64,000 nt of DNA from VGJW01 sp035285595 (lineage in GTDB: Bacteria; Cyanobacteriota; Sericytochromatia; S15B-MN24; VGJW01): contig JAYKGV010000003.1 of NCBI GenBank assembly GCA_035285595.1, positions 1 to 64,000 on the forward strand, written 5' to 3'. The notes below the pieces were generated by a model. That model was not told where the DNA came from and did no database searches. It saw only the letters and a list, made by a program, of their open reading frames with translations. The position numbers and the translations under genes were made by a program. Shown here in pieces: positions 60,050-64,000 of this stretch (its first letter is position 1; every line of letters begins with the position of its first letter).

Positions 60050-60952
60050 TTGCACTGGATTCTGCCGGCGTGGCTCCGTGAGGCGGCTGTCCGCGCCTGG
60101 CGTTGGGCAGATCAGGCCACGGATCGTTATGCGGCCGTGCGAGGCGGGATGCTGGCCGCTGCCATCGCATTCTATGCCGCCTTGGCGCTCTTTCCCTTGC
60201 TCCTTGGCTTGTTGGCAATGGCCGGCCATCTGCTGCATCCTGCCGAAGCGCGAGAACTCGTGGACAGGGCGTCGGCCGGTCTGATGCCGTCCCAGCGAAC
60301 GTTCTTGGCCGATACCATCGGAGAGGTCGTGGAGGCCCGTGGAGCCCTTGGCTTCTTCGCCGTTTCGTTGCTGATCTGGTCCGGCAGGGGCCTATTTTCC
60401 TCGTTGCAAACGGCACTGGATGCCGTGCACGGGTTCCAGCGGCCGTCTGGTCCGTGGGCGGTCGTCACGGGGGAGCTCCGTGCCTTGCTCTTTGCGGCGG
60501 CGACCTTGGCCCTGGCGCTGGGGGAGATTCTGTTGCGCCTCGGATTGTCGGACTTGCCGCGCCTGCTGTCTCACTTGCCTCCGGCCGTTCGCCTGCGTAG
60601 CACGGGCCTAGCGACAGGTGGGTGGATCCAGCAGGTGGCCAAGGCTTGGGATCAGTTACCTGCCTCGCTGCCGTTCCTCGCCATGCTTCTCGGACTGGTC
60701 CTGTTGTTTCGCTATCTGCCTCATCGTACGATTCCCTGGCGGGATGCGGCGGTGACGTCCCTGCTTACACTCGGTCTCTGGATTCCCCTGTCGGCTGGGC
60801 TGCAGTGGTACTTGACCGAGTTCGCACGGTTGAACGCGGTCTACGGGAGCTTGAGCGGAGTCGTCGGCTTTCTGCTTTGGCTGCAGCTGGCGGCCTTGGC
60901 CGTCGTGGTCGCAGCCGCGGCCGGGGCTACCGCAGTCAAAGCGACAGGGTGA
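60050..60952 (+). CDS. YihY/BrkB-family membrane protein
   Basis: 300 residues, TTG start. Six hydrophobic segments are visible: about 35-60 (MLAAAIAFYAALALFPLLLG), 100-122, 140-165, 200-225, 235-255 and 265-290. The opening (GGMLAAAIAFYAALALFPLLL) and the FSSLQTALDAVHG pattern are typical of the YihY/virulence factor BrkB family, formerly annotated RNase BN. Function is uncertain; transport or lipid-related roles are proposed. It follows glnS by 20 bp and overlaps the convergent 60936-61874 gene by 17 bp. Confidence 0.87.
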   Translation: MHWILPAWLREAAVRAWRWADQATDRYAAVRGGMLAAAIAFYAALALFPLLLGLLAMAGHLLHPAEARELVDRASAGLMPSQRTFLADTIGEVVEARGALGFFAVSLLIWSGRGLFSSLQTALDAVHGFQRPSGPWAVVTGELRALLFAAATLALALGEILLRLGLSDLPRLLSHLPPAVRLRSTGLATGGWIQQVAKAWDQLPASLPFLAMLLGLVLLFRYLPHRTIPWRDAAVTSLLTLGLWIPLSAGLQWYLTEFARLNAVYGSLSGVVGFLLWLQLAALAVVVAAAAGATAVKATG

Positions 60953-61874
60953 ACGGCAGCGTCACGAGACCGGTGTCACGACGCGCCTGCAGCCAGAAGC
61001 GGTAGGTGCCTGACGGCACAGCCTCGTCGGGACCGAGGATGAAGGTCCAGTCGCCGGGTGCCCCGGGATCGTGGGTTTCGTGATGGGCGCCGTGATGTCC
61101 GTGGGGGTTTGCCTCGGCCGAGGGAGGCGCGGGGTGGTGGACTCTGCCATGTCCCGCATGTGCACCTTCGGGATGAAGGTGGCGGAAAATCGGTCCGTCA
61201 CTATTCTTGCCTAGCAGGACCCCGTGAGCGCTCATGCCCAGCCAGGGGCGGAACCCGAGGATCTGCTCGCCCCTCGGGTTCACCAGTTTGCACGTGAGAA
61301 TCAGCGTGCCGTCGGATCGCCGGGAACGTGTCCAGATCGCCATGGTGGCCGAATCCACATCGATCGAGGCCGTGGCGGCATCTCCGGCCCACTTCATGGG
61401 TGAAGGCAACGCCCGTGCCGCAACCTTTCCGGGGACACGGACACGGTCCTGCAGGACGACGGTCTGACCGGGAAAGTCCGAAACTTCCGCAAAGACCCAC
61501 CAGGTGCCAGGCTTTGCAAACCCATGCACCGCCTGGTCATTATCGAGATCCCGTGGCCCCTTGCGGTCCCGGAGACGTAACGAGAAGCGTCCCTCTCCAC
61601 GATCGTGGGGATGGACATGGACCAGTTCCGAGAGGTCTTCGGGAACGGCGACCAGATGCATGGTTTTTTCGTGATGCGGCAGAAGCACCGAGGCGGGTGC
61701 TCCCTCGTCGTCGAGGACGGCCAGCTCCAACGTGATCGGCTTGCTGGCCTCACGGGGCTGCGGCTTGCCATCGAAGCGCATCTTGAGCTGCAGGGCGTCC
61801 GCGGGGGCCGCAAGCAACAACCCCAGAGTCGCGAGGGTCATGACTGCAGGTCGTTTCGGGTTCGAGGTCTTCAC
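60936..61874 (-). CDS. secreted protein with His-rich segment
   Basis: 312 residues from a GTG overlapping the previous stop (GTGA). A signal peptide (about 12-28, VMTLATLGLLLAAPADA), then a beta-rich mature protein. It resembles FixH/YtkA-like or cupredoxin-like immunoglobulin folds in repeating patterns such as KTMHLVAVPEDLSELVHVHP, GRFSLRL and the later TYRFWLQARRDTGLVTLPF. A His-rich stretch near 240-275 (HAGHGRVHHP, then HGHHGAHHETHD) should bind metal such as copper or zinc. The function is unknown. It is coupled to the YbjN-like gene. Confidence 0.65.
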   Translation of the reverse strand: MKTSNPKRPAVMTLATLGLLLAAPADALQLKMRFDGKPQPREASKPITLELAVLDDEGAPASVLLPHHEKTMHLVAVPEDLSELVHVHPHDRGEGRFSLRLRDRKGPRDLDNDQAVHGFAKPGTWWVFAEVSDFPGQTVVLQDRVRVPGKVAARALPSPMKWAGDAATASIDVDSATMAIWTRSRRSDGTLILTCKLVNPRGEQILGFRPWLGMSAHGVLLGKNSDGPIFRHLHPEGAHAGHGRVHHPAPPSAEANPHGHHGAHHETHDPGAPGDWTFILGPDEAVPSGTYRFWLQARRDTGLVTLPFTLSL

Positions 61875-62368
61875 AGGTTGTCCTTGCCGCCGGAAAGCCT
61901 GGCTTCGGTCGAGTCGGCCACATCGATGACCAGCTGCAGGACGGCCCGCAGACTGGCTTCGGTCGGGGGGCCCGGTACCTTGGCGACAAAGATCAAGACC
62001 CGTTCGTCCTCGGAAATTCGCCGCATTTGCCACGCGCCCAGCTTTTTGACCTGACTATCCTCGAGAAAACTCTCGGCTTCGGGCAACTTACCCTTGAAGC
62101 GATGGGCCGGCGACCAGATCTCGTGAATTTCGTAGGGTCCGTAGGTCTCGGTCTCCCCGTTGATCCACACCATCTGGCTGCGGCCGTCGTCCAGCTGGAA
62201 GATCAGCTTGTAGTCACCGTCTGAGTCTCTTTCGTGGACGAAACCCAAGCCATCCAGCAACCGGGCCATCAAGGGACGTTCACCCGTACCGGGGGGTGCG
62301 GCGTGCGCGACAAGGGGCAGCCCCAGGACCAGCGCGAGTGAACCGGACAGAATCAGGCAGCGTCTCAT
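61871..62368 (-). CDS. exported YbjN-like protein
   Basis: 165 residues. Signal peptide (MRRCLILSGSLALVLGLPLV, cleaved near AHA-APPG), then a compact domain with ERPLMARLLDGLGFVHERDS, GDYKLIFQLDDGRSQMVWI and LIFVAKVPGPPTEASLRAVL. This alternation of strands with a C-terminal helix resembles the YbjN/type III chaperone-like fold, but exported. The gene is followed by, and translationally coupled to, the His-rich gene (GTGA), so the two products probably act together in the periplasm. Confidence 0.6.
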   Translation of the reverse strand: MRRCLILSGSLALVLGLPLVAHAAPPGTGERPLMARLLDGLGFVHERDSDGDYKLIFQLDDGRSQMVWINGETETYGPYEIHEIWSPAHRFKGKLPEAESFLEDSQVKKLGAWQMRRISEDERVLIFVAKVPGPPTEASLRAVLQLVIDVADSTEARLSGGKDNL

Positions 62369-62400
62369 CGGGGCCTCGGTCAGACGGGGTCAACATGCTC

Positions 62401-62406
62401 ATTCTA
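62401..62406 (-). promoter_or_regulatory. -10 element for the YbjN-like gene
   Basis: Minus strand TAGAAT, about 33 bases before the ATG at 62368, with a GAGG in the leader. No clear -35, because palindromes occupy that place. Confidence 0.4.
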
Positions 62407-62411
62407 CCCCC

Positions 62412-62442
62412 GTGGGCCCACCCCGGACCCATGGGTCCGGGG
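62412..62442. repeat. pair of palindromes between dps and the YbjN-like gene
   Basis: GTGGGCCCAC (62412-62421) is a perfect 10-bp palindrome, and 62421-62442 is a perfect 22-bp palindrome with half-site CCCCGGACCCA. They lie just upstream of the -10 at 62401-62406, so either an operator or a dps 3' hairpin is possible. No T-run follows on either strand. Confidence 0.6.
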
Positions 62443-62456
62443 CGGAGGCGCCAGGG

Positions 62457-62948
62457 TCAGCTACGGGCGGACTGTTCACCCTCCACCAAGCTGCGCAGCT
62501 GCCACGCCATACGATCGTGAGACTCCATCCGGTCGATCAGCAAATTTTCCGTCACGGGGTCCTTGGCCGTGCGGCAGATGTCCAACATGGCCCGGAACTC
62601 CTTCTCGAGGGTCTCATGATCCTTGAGCAGTTGTCCGAGCATGGCATGGGCCGAGGGCACGCTGCCGTTGGGCTCTTCGATCCGGGTCATGCGGCCATAC
62701 TCGCTGTAACCTGCAGGGGCCACGTTGCCAAGGGCCCGGATGCGCTCGGCGAGATCGTCACAGGCCGAGAACAGCTTCTCGTACTGCCGTTCGAACAGAC
62801 GATGGAGGGTGTCGAACTGGGCGCCCGTGACATTCCAGTGGAAGTACTGCGTCTTCATCTGGAGCGTGTAGGTGTCGGCGAGCAGCTTGCAGAGCCCCTC
62901 CGAAACCGCGGTGTGTTGTTTGACGGCCATGAGGCGGTCGACGGCCAT
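62457..62948 (-). CDS. dps: Dps-family DNA-protection ferritin
   Basis: 163 residues. The Dps signature is complete: LLADTYTLQMKTQYFHWNVT, GAQFDTLHRLFERQYEKL and ACDDLAERIRALG, with His and Asp/Glu ferroxidase ligands (HWNV, DDLAER). Twelve-subunit Dps shells oxidise and store iron, preventing hydroxyl radicals, and can coat DNA. The second ATG (MAVKQH, 62930) is an alternative start. GGAGGATGAC lies just before the first ATG. It faces the same way as the adjacent envelope genes, with its own upstream region. Confidence 0.95.
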   Translation of the reverse strand: MAVDRLMAVKQHTAVSEGLCKLLADTYTLQMKTQYFHWNVTGAQFDTLHRLFERQYEKLFSACDDLAERIRALGNVAPAGYSEYGRMTRIEEPNGSVPSAHAMLGQLLKDHETLEKEFRAMLDICRTAKDPVTENLLIDRMESHDRMAWQLRSLVEGEQSARS

Positions 62949-62976
62949 AGGTCATCCTCCTGGTAGATGTGGATCA

Positions 62977-63015
62977 AAGGGTGGTTCCGTGGATGTTCTC
63001 TCCCGGGCCACCCTT
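62977..63015 (-). terminator. stem-loop after the 63078 gene
   Basis: AAGGGTGG (62977-62984) and CCACCCTT (63008-63015) pair as an 8-bp stem with a 23-nt loop. On the minus strand the stem ends in CCACCCTTTGAT, a weak T-run. It could end transcription of the 63078-64000 gene upstream of dps. Confidence 0.35.
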
Positions 63016-63077
63016 AGGAGGATGCCTCGACGCTTGCTTGCCGTCGTCGGCCTCATGCGCCAGCAGAACTTGGCCGT

Positions 63078-64000
63078 TCAGCCGAGGTCCTGTTTGCGGC
63101 TGCGTCGCCTGCCGCGCCACCACACGAGACTGCCCCACGCACCGGCCGCCAGTGCAGCCTCCTCGCCCCCGGCATCCGGCATGCCTGCGGTTTGTGCAGG
63201 ATTGCTGCAGCCACATCCGGGCTGGCTCTGCACGACACCGGAGATGGTTTTCAGCGCATCGGCGATCTTGGCCAGATTGTCGACGATGAGTTCCGCATCG
63301 CCTTCCTCGAAGAGACGCTCGATGCGGGCAGCAGCCGGCATGGTGCCAAGGGGGACCACCGGCCTGGCGTTCGTCAGGGTGAACGCCTGGCCATTCTCAA
63401 GGGTCACCCGGATGGGAGCTTCCCCGAAGGTGACACTGTCGGAGCACAGCCGCTCTCCTCGAGCCTTGTGGTCAGAAGCGGTACCCGCCATGTTCGTGTG
63501 AAAGGAAAATGTAGGGTCCTCGGTCATCTGCTCGGGAGACATCGTGGTGTAGAACCTCGTCATCACGGGATTGCGGCGGATGAGTCCGGCCGCTTCCCGC
63601 ATGGGGGTGATGTAGATGGCGTCAAGGTCTTCCACAAAGGCCGAGACCGAAAAGCCCCCGGGCATGGGAGAAGGTTCCCCCGGTCGCCCCTGGTCATTCC
63701 AGGGGGAGATCGCGGGACCTGCCGCCACGCCATTTCCGGTTGTCGTAAATCCGTACCAAGCCCAATACTGACTTTCTGTCCATCCTTGGGCCGCCAGATC
63801 GGCCGGCAGGGGCAAGTGTCGGCGCAGCAAACCCTGGACCGCCGAACCAGGCAGCCCGGCTCTCGTCATGGCGAAGGCGAGGTCTCTGGGACCTGGGGAA
63901 GAGAGCAGCCTGGCCTTGTCGAGACCAGGGTCGAGGTTCAGTCCCAGGGCCGAAGTCGGTCCGGCCTTTTCGGTCACCCAGCCATTCCCGCCTGCTTCGG
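63078..64000 (-). CDS. cell-surface protein with C-terminal sorting-like tail, N-terminus outside window
   Basis: The frame is open to the window edge, so the gene starts outside it; at least 307 residues are inside. The readable part includes WTESQYWAWYGFTTTGNGVA, DLDAIYITPMREAAGLIRRN and FTLTNARPVVPLGTMPAAAR, a soluble domain I do not recognise. The C-terminus is notable: GCGCSNPAQTAGMP, a Gly/Ala stretch (DAGGEEAALAAGAWGSLVWW) and a basic end (RGRRRSRKQ). That Cys pair, short hydrophobic segment and Arg cluster resembles MYXO-CTERM-type protein-sorting tails. The hydrophobic part is short, so a simple basic tail is the alternative. Confidence 0.6.
   Translation of the reverse strand, partial: EAGGNGWVTEKAGPTSALGLNLDPGLDKARLLSSPGPRDLAFAMTRAGLPGSAVQGLLRRHLPLPADLAAQGWTESQYWAWYGFTTTGNGVAAGPAISPWNDQGRPGEPSPMPGGFSVSAFVEDLDAIYITPMREAAGLIRRNPVMTRFYTTMSPEQMTEDPTFSFHTNMAGTASDHKARGERLCSDSVTFGEAPIRVTLENGQAFTLTNARPVVPLGTMPAAARIERLFEEGDAELIVDNLAKIADALKTISGVVQSQPGCGCSNPAQTAGMPDAGGEEAALAAGAWGSLVWWRGRRRSRKQDLG

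Noticed and set aside
1..64000. tRNA, rRNA, CRISPR arrays, IS elements and att sites
   Set aside because: I looked for T-loop-like sequences, regularly spaced repeats, transposase motifs and flanking direct repeats and saw none that held up.

Overview
High-GC bacterial chromosome, densely coded, with no stretch over 300 bp lacking a gene and no rRNA, tRNA, CRISPR array, insertion sequence or prophage that I can see. Many proteins carry lipobox or Sec signals and there is OmpA-like and MMPL/RND machinery, so the cell is probably diderm. Start codons include many GTG and several TTG. The mix (cyanophycin cphB-cphA, PEP carboxylase, a PdtaS/PdtaR-type ANTAR pair, GlnRS, EF-hand and beta-propeller proteins) fits an environmental heterotroph. 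A non-photosynthetic relative of Cyanobacteria or a myxobacterium-like lineage are possible, but the window does not settle the taxonomy.

Layout. 1-7 kb (minus): truncated dicarboxylate/cation symporter, two lipoproteins, a CtpA-type S41 protease with an OmpA-like tail, an EnvC-like M23 protein, uvrC. 7-12.4 kb (plus): a clan-A glycoside hydrolase coupled to an ABC-2 exporter, a membrane class III adenylate cyclase, and a small membrane protein. 12.3-17.4 kb: MFS transporter with malate dehydrogenase, two unknowns, citrate synthase. 17.5-32.5 kb (plus): tyrS with a PdtaS/PdtaR-like pair, lipB-glpD, a PAS histidine kinase, cphB-cphA, tdh-kbl, and an XRE regulator with a degenerate IrrE domain. 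32.5-42.1 kb (minus): the ubiquitin-like operon. 42.1-47.8 kb (minus): TerC-CBS protein, small membrane protein, PEP carboxylase, CYTH-like lipoprotein. 47.9-64 kb: lipoprotein, radical SAM enzyme, beta-propeller and EF-hand proteins, MFS, PQQ-type sugar dehydrogenase, LolA-like protein, MMPL transporter, sodC, glnS, YihY, then (minus) a His-rich secreted protein, a YbjN-like protein, dps and a truncated cell-surface protein.

The centre of interest is 32.5-42.1 kb. Ten genes on one strand, mostly joined by 4-base ATGA or GTGA overlaps, encode a double-AAA ATPase, a membrane FHA-VWA protein, an E1/ThiF-like activating enzyme, a multi-pass membrane protein with an eight-ligand Cys/His (RING/treble-clef-like) domain, a 90-residue ubiquitin-like protein, an E2 with HPN and catalytic Cys, a JAMM isopeptidase with a C-terminal membrane anchor, a coiled-coil protein, a DUF2997-like protein and an M48 peptidase. 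Every step of a ubiquitin cascade has a candidate, several components are membrane-anchored, and the Ubl lacks a terminal Gly-Gly. I read it as a membrane-associated ubiquitin-like conjugation or quality-control system. Its relation to Bil/Bub antiphage operons needs searches I cannot run.

Two global signals run through the window: the hexamer CTCGAG is far more common than base composition predicts, mostly as in-frame Leu-Glu codon pairs, and many genes have extended -10 promoters (TGnTAnnnT) without a visible -35, sometimes so close to the start codon that leaderless mRNA is expected.
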